Positions 9,275 through 18,211 of a stretch of 64,000 bases of DNA are shown piece after piece. Source of the DNA: Bacteroidales bacterium (GTDB lineage Bacteria > Bacteroidota > Bacteroidia > Bacteroidales > VadinHA17). Below the pieces are notes generated by a model. The model saw nothing but the letters and a program-made list of their open reading frames with translations, was not told the origin of the DNA and did not search any database. Position 1 is the first letter of the stretch. Every line of letters starts with the position of its first letter. The DNA lies in the NCBI GenBank assembly GCA_009877105.1, contig WXFD01000036.1:17952-81951 (forward strand). The letters run 5' to 3'. The position numbers and the translations under genes were made by a program.

Positions 9275-9290
9275 TGTTCCACGTGGAACA
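9275..9290. other. parS: parS-type palindrome (chromosome partition site candidate)
   Basis: TGTTCCACGTGGAACA is a perfect 16-base palindrome. It fits the broadly conserved ParB-binding consensus TGTTnCACGTGnAACA at every fixed position. It lies between the mnmG stop and the adenine deaminase start. ParB loads at such sites and, with ParA and SMC, organises and segregates the chromosome. parA and parB themselves are not in this window. A near-copy lies 221 bases downstream. Confidence 0.8.
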
Positions 9291-9298
9291 AAATAAAA

Positions 9299-10921
9299 AT
9301 GAAAATCAGCGGAAAATTAATTGATATTCATTCAAGGGAAATTTATCCTGCAGAGCTTATTCTTAAAAACGGTAGGATTATGACCGTTACCAGGAAGGAT
9401 GACTGTGGGGAAAGGTATATATGTCCTGGTTTTGTCGATGCGCACGTTCATGTAGAAAGCTCTATGGTGACGCCGGGATCTTTTGCATCCGCGGCTGTTT
9501 CACGTGGAACTATCGGGGTGGTTTCTGACCCGCATGAAATTGCAAATGTTCTTGGGATTGAAGGGGTGAAATTCATGATTGATGATTCGAAAAAAGTTCC
9601 CCTGAAATTCTTTTTCGGGGCTCCATCCTGTGTCCCGGCAACATCGTTCGAAACTGCCGGTGCAGTAATAGACAGCAGCGATGTTGATAGACTCCTTGCC
9701 CTGCCGGAAATAAAATATTTGTCGGAAATGATGAATTTTCCAGGAGTGATCAATGATGACCCGGTAGTCCGTGAAAAACTGAACAGCGCAGGAAAGTACA
9801 ACAAGCCGGTTGATGGCCATGCTCCGGCGCTGACCGGTGACGGTCTCAGGAAATATGCTGCAGCGGGAATAACAACCGATCATGAATGTACTTCATTGAA
9901 TGAGGCCCTGGAAAAAATATCCCTGGGAATGAAAATCCTGATCAGGGAAGGAAGTGCCGCAAGGAATCTTAATGCTCTTAAACCTCTTCTGAAAAGCCAC
10001 CCTGACAAAGTAATGCTCTGCAGCGACGATATTCATCCCGAAATGCTGGCAGAACGGCACATAAATAAAATTGTTTCGCAACTGCTCAGTGATGGCTATG
10101 ATCTGTTCGACACAATAAGAAGCTGCACGGTCAACCCTGCAATTCACTATAATCTGGATACAGGCCTGCTCAGACCAGGCGATCCGGCAGATTTCCTGAT
10201 ATTGGAAAACCTTGCTTCAATGGATGTGAAGGAGACCTGGATCGACGGTAATAAAGTGTTTGATTCGGGTAAAGTCAACTTTACCTATAACGGGGCAGCG
10301 AAAAGAAATAAATTCAACTGCTCCCCAATAAGCAAGGATATGATTAAAACCAGCGGAATCGGGGAAAAAATCAGGGTGATTCAGGCTTTTGACGGGGAAC
10401 TTTTTACAAGGGAACTTATTGTAAATAACACCCATGCTGGTTTTTCCGGATATGATCTTCAGAATGACATATTGAAATTAATTGTGAAGGACCGCTATAA
10501 CGACCTGCCGCCAGCCATCGGATTTATCAGGGGATTCGGATTGCAGAAGGGCGCCTTTGCCGGCTCGGTTGCTCATGACAGCCATAATATTATTTGCGCG
10601 GGTACAAATGATGAGGACATCGTGACCGCAGTAAATGAAATAATCAGGATGAAAGGGGGTCTGGCCGTTGCAGATTCAGGCAGTGTCAGTTCGTTTCAGC
10701 TTCAGATCGCAGGCATCATGACAGACCGGCCGCTGACTGAAGTTGCCTCAGGCTATAAACAGCTTTCCGCAAAAGTGAAATCCCTTGGTTGTGATATGTC
10801 GTCTCCCTTTATGACCCTCTCATTCATGGCACTGCTTGTTATCCCGGAATTGAAGCTGAGCGACAGGGGACTGTTTGACGGACGTAATTTCGGATTCGTC
10901 ACTTTGTCGGCCGGCAGATAG
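9299..10921 (+). CDS. ade: Adenine deaminase
   Basis: A 540-residue amidohydrolase converting adenine to hypoxanthine and ammonia in purine salvage. The metal-binding GFVDAHVHVESS motif is at residues 44-54 (His49, His51), followed by SDPHEIANVLG and LCSDDIHPE, the order found in the Ade family. It is somewhat shorter than the E. coli enzyme but complete, ending in a normal C-terminal domain with GGLAVADSG. The ATG at 9299 lies nine bases after the parS palindrome. G+C content is clearly higher than in mnmG immediately upstream. A second parS-like sequence is embedded in codons 66-71. Confidence 0.93.
   Translation: MKISGKLIDIHSREIYPAELILKNGRIMTVTRKDDCGERYICPGFVDAHVHVESSMVTPGSFASAAVSRGTIGVVSDPHEIANVLGIEGVKFMIDDSKKVPLKFFFGAPSCVPATSFETAGAVIDSSDVDRLLALPEIKYLSEMMNFPGVINDDPVVREKLNSAGKYNKPVDGHAPALTGDGLRKYAAAGITTDHECTSLNEALEKISLGMKILIREGSAARNLNALKPLLKSHPDKVMLCSDDIHPEMLAERHINKIVSQLLSDGYDLFDTIRSCTVNPAIHYNLDTGLLRPGDPADFLILENLASMDVKETWIDGNKVFDSGKVNFTYNGAAKRNKFNCSPISKDMIKTSGIGEKIRVIQAFDGELFTRELIVNNTHAGFSGYDLQNDILKLIVKDRYNDLPPAIGFIRGFGLQKGAFAGSVAHDSHNIICAGTNDEDIVTAVNEIIRMKGGLAVADSGSVSSFQLQIAGIMTDRPLTEVASGYKQLSAKVKSLGCDMSSPFMTLSFMALLVIPELKLSDRGLFDGRNFGFVTLSAGR
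9496..9511. other. Second parS-like site inside ade
   Basis: TGTTTCACGTGGAACT differs from a full parS match only at its last base. It encodes Ala-Val-Ser-Arg-Gly-Thr in the adenine deaminase frame. Its centre is 221 bases from that of the intergenic site. Clustered parS sites, some within genes, are normal in bacteria. Confidence 0.6.
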
Positions 10922-11148
10922 CTCCCGTACAACCATTTGCAGTGAATTCCATCAGCCCGTTTGATCAATTAAACAGATCCACTGGTTTATTCAGGAATAG
11001 CTGCCCCGGATAACATACCGGATCCGCTGATCATTACAGCCGTGGGTAATTCTTTCATTTAAACTGGCCCGGAACCTAAAATAATGCCCGAAAAACATTA
11101 CAACCCCGATAACTGTTACTTTTGCAGAAATGCAAACGCATCTGTTAC

Positions 11149-11156
11149 TATCTTTG
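11149..11156 (+). promoter_or_regulatory. Candidate promoter for uvrC
   Basis: TATCTTTG is a perfect -7 box ending 14 bases before the uvrC ATG. A TTTG at 11121-11124 could be the -33 element, though its 24-base spacing is slightly long. GAGGTGG at 11161-11167 would be a ribosome binding site in a very short leader. Confidence 0.5.
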
Positions 11157-11170
11157 CATAGAGGTGGATA

Positions 11171-12997
11171 ATGTCGGTGAAAACAAAACATAAGGAAATA
11201 ATATCTTCCCTTCCTGATAAACCTGGAGTGTATCAGTTTCTGGACGCAACAGGGAAAATCATTTATGTTGGCAAGGCAAAAAACCTGAAAAAAAGAGTCT
11301 CATCTTATTTTGCAGGCAGCCAGTCGGGCAAAACAACAGTCATGCTGGGAAAAGCTGAATCCCTGAGCCATATTGTTGTTGAAAATGAATCGGATGCCCT
11401 GCTTCTTGAAAATAATCTTATTAAAAAGCATCAGCCCCGCTATAATATACTATTAAAGGATGACAAAACCTTTCCATGGATTTGCATTAAAAACGAACCA
11501 TTTCCGCGCGTATTCAGTACGCGGAACGTAATAAAGGACGGATCTGTCTATTTCGGACCATATACCTCGGCCCTGATGGTAAAAACCTTACTGACCCTCA
11601 TCCGGCAGCTGTATAAGCTGAGAACATGCCGGTACAACCTGACGGAAACAAACATAAAAGCCGGAAAATTCAAGGTCTGTCTCGAATACCATCTTGGGAA
11701 CTGTAAAGCTCCGTGTGTTGGCTTCCAGACAGAGCCCGACTACAGGGAAAGCATTGTTCAGATTAGGGATATCCTCAAAGGCCATATAATTGCCGTTACC
11801 GATCATCTGAAAAATAAGATGAATGAATACTCGAACCAGCTGAAATTTGAAGAGGCCCAGATCATTAAGGAAAAAATCGAGATCCTCAATAAGTTCAGGA
11901 GCCATTCAGCAGTGGTGAGCAACAAGATTAAAAACATCGACGTATTCGCTATTACACAGGACGGTGACAAATTCTATGTCAACTATCTCAAGGTTGTTGA
12001 AGGTGCTGTGATCCAGAGCTATACTCTTGAATTAAGAATGCAGGTGACTGAAGAAAAGGAAAGCCTCCTGGGTTATGCGATAACCGAAATACGACAGCGG
12101 TATTCAAGCGATTCTCCTGAAATTATAGTCCCGTTCAAACCCGATATTGAAATGGAGGGAATCAGGTATACAATACCAAAAATGGGTGAAAAGCTCAAAC
12201 TGCTGCAGCTGGCCGAGCGGAATGCCATTTACCATAAACTGGAAAAAAAGAGGAGAACTGCCGAAATCAGGTCCGAAAACCGCCCGGGCAAAAACCTGGA
12301 AAAGGTGAAAAGAGATCTTCATTTACCATCATTACCGGTCCATATCGAATGTTTTGACAATTCGAATATCGGTGGCTCCAGTCCGGTTGCAGCATGTGTG
12401 GTTTTTCGGAACGGCAGGCCGTGCAACAGGGAATACCGTCACTTTAATATTAAAACCGTTACCGGTGCCAATGATTTTTTATCAATGGAGGAAATTGTTT
12501 TCAGAAGGTACAGGAGAATGCTTGATGAGAACCAGAATCTTCCGCAGCTGGTAATTATCGACGGCGGTAAAGGACAGCTGTCGTCTGCCATGAAAAGCAT
12601 AGAACATCTCGGTCTAAAGGAAAAAATCACAGTAATAGGAATTGCAAAAAAACTCGAAGAAATATATTTTCCCGGCGATTCCGTACCCATTTACCTTGAT
12701 AAGAATTCATACACCCTGAAACTTATTCAGCAGCTCAGGAACGAAGCACACCGGTTTGGAATAAACTTTCATCGTCACAAACGCTCTTCAGAAATGCTGA
12801 AATCAAAGTTTGACGATATTAAAGGCCTCGGACCGAAAACAAAGGAAAAACTGCTGAAGAACTTTGATTCTGTCGAAAAACTTAGAATGGCAAACAGAAA
12901 TGAGCTTGACAGAATCATCGGCAAAAATAAGGCTTCAATTCTTCTGAAATACTTGGAAAACGAACCTGCGGTAACACCTGAAGCACAACTTCCATAG
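11171..12997 (+). CDS. uvrC: Excinuclease ABC subunit C
   Basis: A 608-residue nuclease that makes both incisions in nucleotide excision repair after UvrAB has marked the damage. The N-terminal GIY-YIG nuclease is clear (KPGVYQFLDATGKIIYVGKA, about residues 17-36). A UVR coiled-coil region that binds UvrB follows (FEEAQIIKEKIEILNKF, about 220-236). The RNase H-like 5' nuclease has IECFDNSNIGG and VIIDGGKGQL, and a helix-hairpin-helix DNA-binding end reads IKGLGPKTKEKLL. All parts are complete. It is a single-gene unit flanked by two non-coding gaps. Confidence 0.97.
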   Translation: MSVKTKHKEIISSLPDKPGVYQFLDATGKIIYVGKAKNLKKRVSSYFAGSQSGKTTVMLGKAESLSHIVVENESDALLLENNLIKKHQPRYNILLKDDKTFPWICIKNEPFPRVFSTRNVIKDGSVYFGPYTSALMVKTLLTLIRQLYKLRTCRYNLTETNIKAGKFKVCLEYHLGNCKAPCVGFQTEPDYRESIVQIRDILKGHIIAVTDHLKNKMNEYSNQLKFEEAQIIKEKIEILNKFRSHSAVVSNKIKNIDVFAITQDGDKFYVNYLKVVEGAVIQSYTLELRMQVTEEKESLLGYAITEIRQRYSSDSPEIIVPFKPDIEMEGIRYTIPKMGEKLKLLQLAERNAIYHKLEKKRRTAEIRSENRPGKNLEKVKRDLHLPSLPVHIECFDNSNIGGSSPVAACVVFRNGRPCNREYRHFNIKTVTGANDFLSMEEIVFRRYRRMLDENQNLPQLVIIDGGKGQLSSAMKSIEHLGLKEKITVIGIAKKLEEIYFPGDSVPIYLDKNSYTLKLIQQLRNEAHRFGINFHRHKRSSEMLKSKFDDIKGLGPKTKEKLLKNFDSVEKLRMANRNELDRIIGKNKASILLKYLENEPAVTPEAQLP

Positions 12998-13389
12998 AAG
13001 CAGATAAATAATTGATTATTTGATTTTTAGATATTCCCGAATGAATGGTTAACTCCATCTGGCTGCAATATTCCGGACTTATCTGTGCAGATGCCTGAAA
13101 TTTTCAAGGGAAAACAAGGAAACCCTACCTGCCCATGACAGAATAACCCCGGATAACTTCCGGTTTCAATCAGTAAGGTTTTAAAGAGTGTATATACCCT
13201 GCTATCTGTTAAGGTACTTATTTGAATCCAATTTACTGCAGAAACGAAAATGAAATCAAACCGGGATGATCTGTGCAGTTATTCCTTCAGTTGGTCTAAT
13301 GACCGATCAGCAGGTACGCACCTTCCCCCGGCCTGTTTGAATATCCGCACGCGACATTTATAATAGACGGGCGTACTGGTTTTATGGCA
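12998..13389. other. Non-coding gap after uvrC
   Basis: This 392-base stretch has no convincing reading frame, tRNA or strong hairpin on either strand. It separates uvrC from the leftward HAD/pfkA pair, so it should hold the ends of two converging transcripts, but I could not identify a terminator. Confidence 0.5.
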
Positions 13390-14001
13390 TTATTGCAGCC
13401 TGATATTTAAAAAACGTTCAAGCTCAGCTGCGATATTAACCGATCCGGATGTGGGAAATGATTTTATTCCGGCCAGTGTTGCTGCGCTTGTATTTTTTTC
13501 AATATCATCAATGAATATTGATTCCCAGGGAATCAGTGAATATCTGTCAAGAAGACAATGGTAAATACGCACGTCAGGTTTTGACATTTTTACTTCCGAG
13601 GAAATTATTCCTCCGTCAAAATACCGGAAGAAGTAATAATCATTTTTTATCTCTTCAAAAATGTCAAGGGGGAAGTTCGACAGATAATATAGCTTAAAAC
13701 CATGTTTTTTAAGCACAGGAAGGAGTTTTACGTTCTCCACGAGGGGAAACATTATCTCAGTGCGAAAACTGAACACAAGGGCTATTTCCTCCCTTTTCAG
13801 GGATGATTTAAGGGAGAGTGACTGAATCGCTTCGCCGGTGGTTATATCTCCGTTGTCGAGCATCAGCCATTCTTCACTTTCGAATATTTCAGTGACAATT
13901 TTGCTGACAATAGTTTCAGGATAGTTCTTCTTTCTGAAAAATTCTGCGGGACGGAAGCTGATCAGCACATTTCCCAGGTCAAAAATAATATTCCTGATCA
14001 T
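13390..14001 (-). CDS. HAD-family phosphatase (YihX-like)
   Basis: A 203-residue HAD hydrolase. Motif I is IIFDLGNVL (residues 5-13), whose DLGN form is typical of the YihX glucose-1-phosphatase branch. Motif II is LSNF, motif III uses the Lys in SSEVKMSKPD, and motif IV is FIDDIEKN. A small helical cap sits between motifs I and II (residues 16-80). These enzymes remove phosphate from small sugar phosphates in the cytosol; the exact substrate cannot be read. The ATG lies one base from the pfkA stop on the same strand, so the gene is very probably co-transcribed with pfkA, which fits a sugar-phosphate role. Confidence 0.85.
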   Translation of the reverse strand: MIRNIIFDLGNVLISFRPAEFFRKKNYPETIVSKIVTEIFESEEWLMLDNGDITTGEAIQSLSLKSSLKREEIALVFSFRTEIMFPLVENVKLLPVLKKHGFKLYYLSNFPLDIFEEIKNDYYFFRYFDGGIISSEVKMSKPDVRIYHCLLDRYSLIPWESIFIDDIEKNTSAATLAGIKSFPTSGSVNIAAELERFLNIRLQ

Positions 14002-14002
14002 G

Positions 14003-15331
14003 TCAGGGATTTTTCATACTGATGGGCTGACCCGTTGCCTCCAGCACGTTCCACCACAGCTCATCACCCTCAACATCGATCTTTTTTCTTTTGGCCACGG
14101 CCCTGGGTATAGGAAGCAGTGTAAATTCATTGTTCCAGTACCCTATTACAAAGTCAGTTTTTCCGGCCAGTGCTGCATGTACGGCATTCTGGGCAAGGAG
14201 GTTGCAGAATTTGCTGTCATTGGCATTGGCCGGCGCGCTCCTGATAATGTAGCTGGGATCGATATACTTGATTGAATGAGGTATGCCTTTGGCCTTGAAC
14301 TCTTCCCTGATCTTTTCCTTCAGGTAGATGCCAATGTCCTTGTGCTTGATATTTCCGGAAGCATCGGTTTCAAGTTCGGATGGTTCGAACAGATCCTGCC
14401 CTGCTCCTTCGGCTACCACAACCACGGCATGGTGCCTTTCGTCGAGCCTTTTCCTGAGAAGTTTGAGAAATCCCCTGGGACCGTACAGGTCAAAGGATAT
14501 TTCCGGAACCAGTACAAAATTCACTTCCTGAATGGCAAGTGTGGCACTTGCAGCTATAAAACCGGAATCCCTGCCCATCAATTTGACCAGTGCGATCCCG
14601 TTGTATGCCCCCTGGGCCTCATTGTGGGCACTGCTGATTATGTCGTTGGCGATTGAAAAGGCTGTTTCAAATCCGAATGATTTCTGTATAAGATCAATAT
14701 CGTTGTCAATGGTTTTCGGGATCCCGGCAACTGCTATCTTGAGATTCCTTTTTTCAATTTCCTCGTAGATGGCGTGGGCACCTCTCAATGTACCGTCACC
14801 TCCTATGCAGAAAAGGATATTTATATTGAGGATCTCCAGTGTATCCACCATCTGGCCGACATCCTGGTTGCCGCGTGATGTTCCGAGAAAAGTACCGCCC
14901 GATGTATGAATCTCACTCACCATTTCAGCGGTCAGTTCCACAACCGGATGGTTGTATTTCGGAACCAGGCCTTCATACCCGTACCTGATACCGAGTATCC
15001 TGCTGATGCCGTACCTGTATGTGAGCTGATTTACAATGCTCCGGATCACATTATTCACCCCGGGGCAAAGCCCGCCGCAGGTAACAATTCCCACTTTCGT
15101 CTTCGCAGGCTCGAAAAAGATATTTTCCTTGGGCCCTGCTTTCTCGAATGACACCGGAATTTCACCCGTTTCACGGTAATTCTCAAAACTTTCTGCCCTT
15201 ACATCATACAGGATCCTTTCGTTGTCCTGAACAAAGGTATACACCGGACTGTCTTCACGCTGGGTTGTTTTCAGGGGGGAAATCACTGCGCATTTCCCAA
15301 GGGTTTTCACCAGAAAATCTTCGTATTTCAT
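14003..15331 (-). CDS. pfkA: ATP-type 6-phosphofructokinase
   Basis: A 442-residue group II phosphofructokinase that phosphorylates fructose 6-phosphate at carbon 1. The core begins at GIVTCGGLCPGVNN (residues 81-94). The donor-site motif is GGDGT (177-181), where Gly at the fourth position marks ATP use in this superfamily; PKTIDND (205-211) carries the catalytic aspartates and a Lys found in both PPi enzymes and plant/protist-type ATP enzymes. About 75 extra residues precede the core. It is followed by the HAD phosphatase gene with a one-base gap. A second phosphofructokinase with the opposite donor signature lies at 40.7 kb. Confidence 0.9.
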   Translation of the reverse strand: MKYEDFLVKTLGKCAVISPLKTTQREDSPVYTFVQDNERILYDVRAESFENYRETGEIPVSFEKAGPKENIFFEPAKTKVGIVTCGGLCPGVNNVIRSIVNQLTYRYGISRILGIRYGYEGLVPKYNHPVVELTAEMVSEIHTSGGTFLGTSRGNQDVGQMVDTLEILNINILFCIGGDGTLRGAHAIYEEIEKRNLKIAVAGIPKTIDNDIDLIQKSFGFETAFSIANDIISSAHNEAQGAYNGIALVKLMGRDSGFIAASATLAIQEVNFVLVPEISFDLYGPRGFLKLLRKRLDERHHAVVVVAEGAGQDLFEPSELETDASGNIKHKDIGIYLKEKIREEFKAKGIPHSIKYIDPSYIIRSAPANANDSKFCNLLAQNAVHAALAGKTDFVIGYWNNEFTLLPIPRAVAKRKKIDVEGDELWWNVLEATGQPISMKNP

Positions 15332-15600
15332 AATATTGTTCTTGAAAATTTGCCTATGCCGTCAATGCCGCTGAATAACTAAAATTCCTTAATGGCGCGG
15401 CATGTTTTTCCGTTAAAGGTAAAATAATAAAACCCAGAAAAAAACATTTAAGTATTCCAGAAGAAAAAAAACTGCAAAAATCACGGTTGCACTGTCCGGA
15501 TGACTTATACAGATCCGACCTGTATTTCCGGCACATAAGGTGGAAAAACAATGATTCCGTGAGTTTTGCAGGACAAGCGCGAAATAAGGATGATAATGAA

Positions 15601-15801
15601 TCAGTTCGATTCGATTATCTCTTTTATTCTGCCGATAAGTCCGTTTTCCAGCTTTACCTTGATCCCGTGGGGATGGATTGGAGCGGTAGTAAGTATTTCC
15701 TTGACTTTCCCGCCTGTAAGTCGACCTGTCCGCTTGTCCTCCGTTAATTCAATCAGCACATCAATTCCCGGCTTTATGTCAGCCCTGCGTGTTCCTTCCA
15801 T
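15601..15801 (-). CDS. YwbE family protein
   Basis: A complete 66-residue protein with RRADIKPGIDVLI, a DKRTGRLTGGKVKEIL block and HPHGIKVKLENGLIGRI, the full YwbE (DUF2196) signature. The fold is expected to be a small beta barrel of KOW/SH3 character, and the lysines and arginines suggest nucleic-acid binding, but no function is established. It stands alone, with about 270 bases of non-coding sequence to pfkA and 215 bases to the next gene. Confidence 0.9.
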   Translation of the reverse strand: MEGTRRADIKPGIDVLIELTEDKRTGRLTGGKVKEILTTAPIHPHGIKVKLENGLIGRIKEIIESN

Positions 15802-16016
15802 TATACCTGGTTTTGAATTAAACTAATATGAACCCCAAATGTTTTTCAAACCCGATAGGGATGAAAGTATTTCCAAAAACATATGAGACCCGTTTAATCT
15901 TGAAAAAATCTATTAAATATTGAATATAAATTCTACGATCTTCAAATATTGTTACAATTTTAAATATTTTATTTTATAACAAGCAAAAATTTTAATACTT
16001 TTTGTGTTAAAGTATT

Positions 16017-16919
16017 TTAATATGCTCCTTTCATTTTCGTCTTTAGCCTGTAAAGGCTTTTGCTTGCCGTAATAAATAATGATCTGTGATCCTTTCCTCC
16101 AAAACAGACATTGGCTGTCCAGTTTTCAGGAATTTCGATATTTCCTATCAGTCTACCCCTTTTGTCAAAAACGCTTACTCCCTTTCCGGTCAGATATATG
16201 TTTCCCTTCCTGTCTATTGTCATTCCGTCAGAGCCGAGCCCGCAGAAAAGCTTTTTATCTGAAAGGGTTCCGTCGGATTTTATCGTGTATGACCAGGTCT
16301 GGTTATTTTCAATGTCAGCCACATAAAGGATCTTACCGTCAGGGGTGCCGACAATACCGTTAGGCCTGCCAAGGTCATCTGCTACGCTTATGAGAGTCTT
16401 GCGGTCGGGACTGAGATAATAGACACATTCTTTTTCCTGAGGCATTGAGGAATGATCCCACCAGGTCCGCCTGTAAAACGGATCGGTGAAATAGACTCCT
16501 CCGTCGGGAGCAACCCAGAGATCATTTGGTCCGTTCATCGGCTTCCCGTTGAATCTGACGGAAATGATCTCTGTTTTTTTATTTTCTGTGCTGATCTTCC
16601 ATATCTCGTTCTTTTCATCGGCACATGACCAAAGGAATCCCTGCCTGTCGAAATACATCCCGTTCGATCTGCCGGAAGGCTGCATGAAAACAGACAATAT
16701 GTCATCGGTACTCCATTTCATGATCCTGTCGTTTGGCTGATCAGTGAAATATACGTTCCCGCGGGGATCGGAGGCCGGGCCCTCGGTAAAGGCAAATTCA
16801 CCGGAAAGCTTTTCAGGCTTTGCTCCTGCCAAAATAATGGATGACAGTCCGCTGACCTGGGAATAGATATTGCCGGTGAAAAGGACAAAAACTGCTATAT
16901 GCAGATATCTTACAGACAT
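16017..16919 (-). CDS. SMP-30/gluconolactonase family protein, exported
   Basis: A 300-residue six-bladed beta-propeller with an N-terminal signal peptide (residues 1-20, ending IYSQ). FTEGPASDPRGNVYFTD carries the metal-binding Glu, GPNDLWVAPDGGVYFTDP the Asn and catalytic region, and GSDGMTIDRKGNIYLTG the last blade. The family hydrolyses sugar lactones such as gluconolactone using a divalent metal. Export to the periplasm fits oxidation of sugars outside the cytoplasm. The next gene upstream on this strand is a Tat-exported oxidoreductase, which could make the lactone; that pairing is an inference. Confidence 0.85.
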   Translation of the reverse strand: MSVRYLHIAVFVLFTGNIYSQVSGLSSIILAGAKPEKLSGEFAFTEGPASDPRGNVYFTDQPNDRIMKWSTDDILSVFMQPSGRSNGMYFDRQGFLWSCADEKNEIWKISTENKKTEIISVRFNGKPMNGPNDLWVAPDGGVYFTDPFYRRTWWDHSSMPQEKECVYYLSPDRKTLISVADDLGRPNGIVGTPDGKILYVADIENNQTWSYTIKSDGTLSDKKLFCGLGSDGMTIDRKGNIYLTGKGVSVFDKRGRLIGNIEIPENWTANVCFGGKDHRSLFITASKSLYRLKTKMKGAY

Positions 16920-16958
16920 ACGGATAATGTTATTCTGACATGGTTTATCCTGTACAGC

Positions 16959-17861
16959 TCATGTTAGCTGAACCTTCCTTATCCTTGCAATGTAATCATC
17001 TATCTGGCCTGTGTTTTCAAACCCGATGATAATCATATCGACAGTTCCGAGACTGAGAACATATTTGAGGGCTTCGTCAATCTTTTCGGTGCTTTTATTG
17101 TAATTTCCTCCTCCGATCAGTTTCATCCCTATCACTCCCTTCCCCGATCTGTGAAGCTTTTCAATTACCCCGGCAACAAGGGAAGGATCCTTTTTGTCCA
17201 TAGCTTCCCCGAAAGGATTGATCCGCACATGTATTACATCAACCCACTGGCTTTCTGCGGCCGCTTCAAGTGCTTCAAAGGAGTGGACTGATACCCCGTG
17301 GGCCCGGATTATTCCTTTTGCCTTGAGGTTCTCTAGGTCATCCATGAATTGCCTGTGTTCGGTTGTCCATCCTGGGCTTGTCAGGCAATGCAGCTGGACG
17401 AGGTCGATATAGTCGGTTTCAAGTTCCCTGCGGAAGCGATCAACCAACACCGGTGCACTACCCTTTTCATTGTCAGGCACCCCTCCGGGAAGGATCCACA
17501 TTTTTGTGCCAAGGGTGTAATTTTCCCTTGGAATTCCTTTAAGTGCGGCCGCGGTATATGGATTGGTTCCATACGAATCTGCACAATCAAAGAACCGAAT
17601 GCCTTTTTCATACGACTGCCGTATCATCTGTTTGGCATTCCCGGCCCTGATTATTGCCGAACTACGGTTATAGCCGTTAAAACCTGTTCCCAATCCAAGG
17701 AAAGTGGTTTTTATGCCCGTTTTGCCAAGTACGATCTGTCTGAACGGATCGGATATCAATGGAGCCGCTGGTGAAGCAAGGCCCTGTCTGAAGTTTCCTA
17801 TCAGCACACCACCAGCACCGGCTGTCAGTGTGGTCATGAATTGTCTTCTGGAGAGTCTCAT
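16959..17861 (-). CDS. Aldo/keto reductase with Tat signal
   Basis: A 300-residue TIM-barrel NAD(P)H-dependent reductase. The N-terminus is a twin-arginine signal (SRRQFMTTL at residues 4-12, then a hydrophobic stretch), so the folded, cofactor-loaded protein should be exported. The catalytic tetrad is visible: Asp and Tyr in FDCADSYG, Lys in LGTKMWI and His in DLVQLHCL. The C-terminus ends normally with an NADP-site region (VDMIIIGFENTGQI). It lies 39 bases upstream of the lactonase gene on the same strand; the two could act in sequence on a sugar. Substrate is unknown. Confidence 0.85.
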   Translation of the reverse strand: MRLSRRQFMTTLTAGAGGVLIGNFRQGLASPAAPLISDPFRQIVLGKTGIKTTFLGLGTGFNGYNRSSAIIRAGNAKQMIRQSYEKGIRFFDCADSYGTNPYTAAALKGIPRENYTLGTKMWILPGGVPDNEKGSAPVLVDRFRRELETDYIDLVQLHCLTSPGWTTEHRQFMDDLENLKAKGIIRAHGVSVHSFEALEAAAESQWVDVIHVRINPFGEAMDKKDPSLVAGVIEKLHRSGKGVIGMKLIGGGNYNKSTEKIDEALKYVLSLGTVDMIIIGFENTGQIDDYIARIRKVQLT

Positions 17862-18211
17862 CTTTTCAATTTTCTGAAATGTGATTTATATGGTCCTGTA
17901 AAATAACAAAAAAAATGTAACCTGGGTTCATGGTTCCTTTTATTTAAAGCCCGATTTTAATTTCTGGAATAACAGGCGACCTGCGCTCAGGGTACTTACA
18001 TCGTTCCTGGGCAGACCACGAATTTATTTCCCTTCCCTTATGAGGCTGCATCTTAAAGGCCAGATTGGTATCATTGTTTAAACACGGGATTCATCAGCAA
18101 CAGATGATATTCATAACTGCTTAAGATGTTCAGCGGAAAAGCATTGCAGACCTGATATTTGTGGAGGATGCCATACAGATGGATAATAATCTTAATGAAA
18201 CAGGTAAGTTT
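17862..18211. other. Non-coding gap
   Basis: These 350 bases between two leftward genes show no supported gene, no tRNA-like fold and no strong hairpin. They must contain the promoter of the aldo/keto reductase-lactonase pair, but I could not pick out a TAnnTTTG box. Confidence 0.45.

Noticed and set aside
14276..15333. Several rightward reading frames of 60-130 codons
   Set aside because: They lie antisense within pfkA, have no family resemblance, and reflect the codon use of the real gene on the other strand.
15846..15872. TTCAAACCCGATAGGGATGAAAG resembles the end of some CRISPR repeats
   Set aside because: It occurs once, with no spacer-repeat periodicity and no cas genes nearby.
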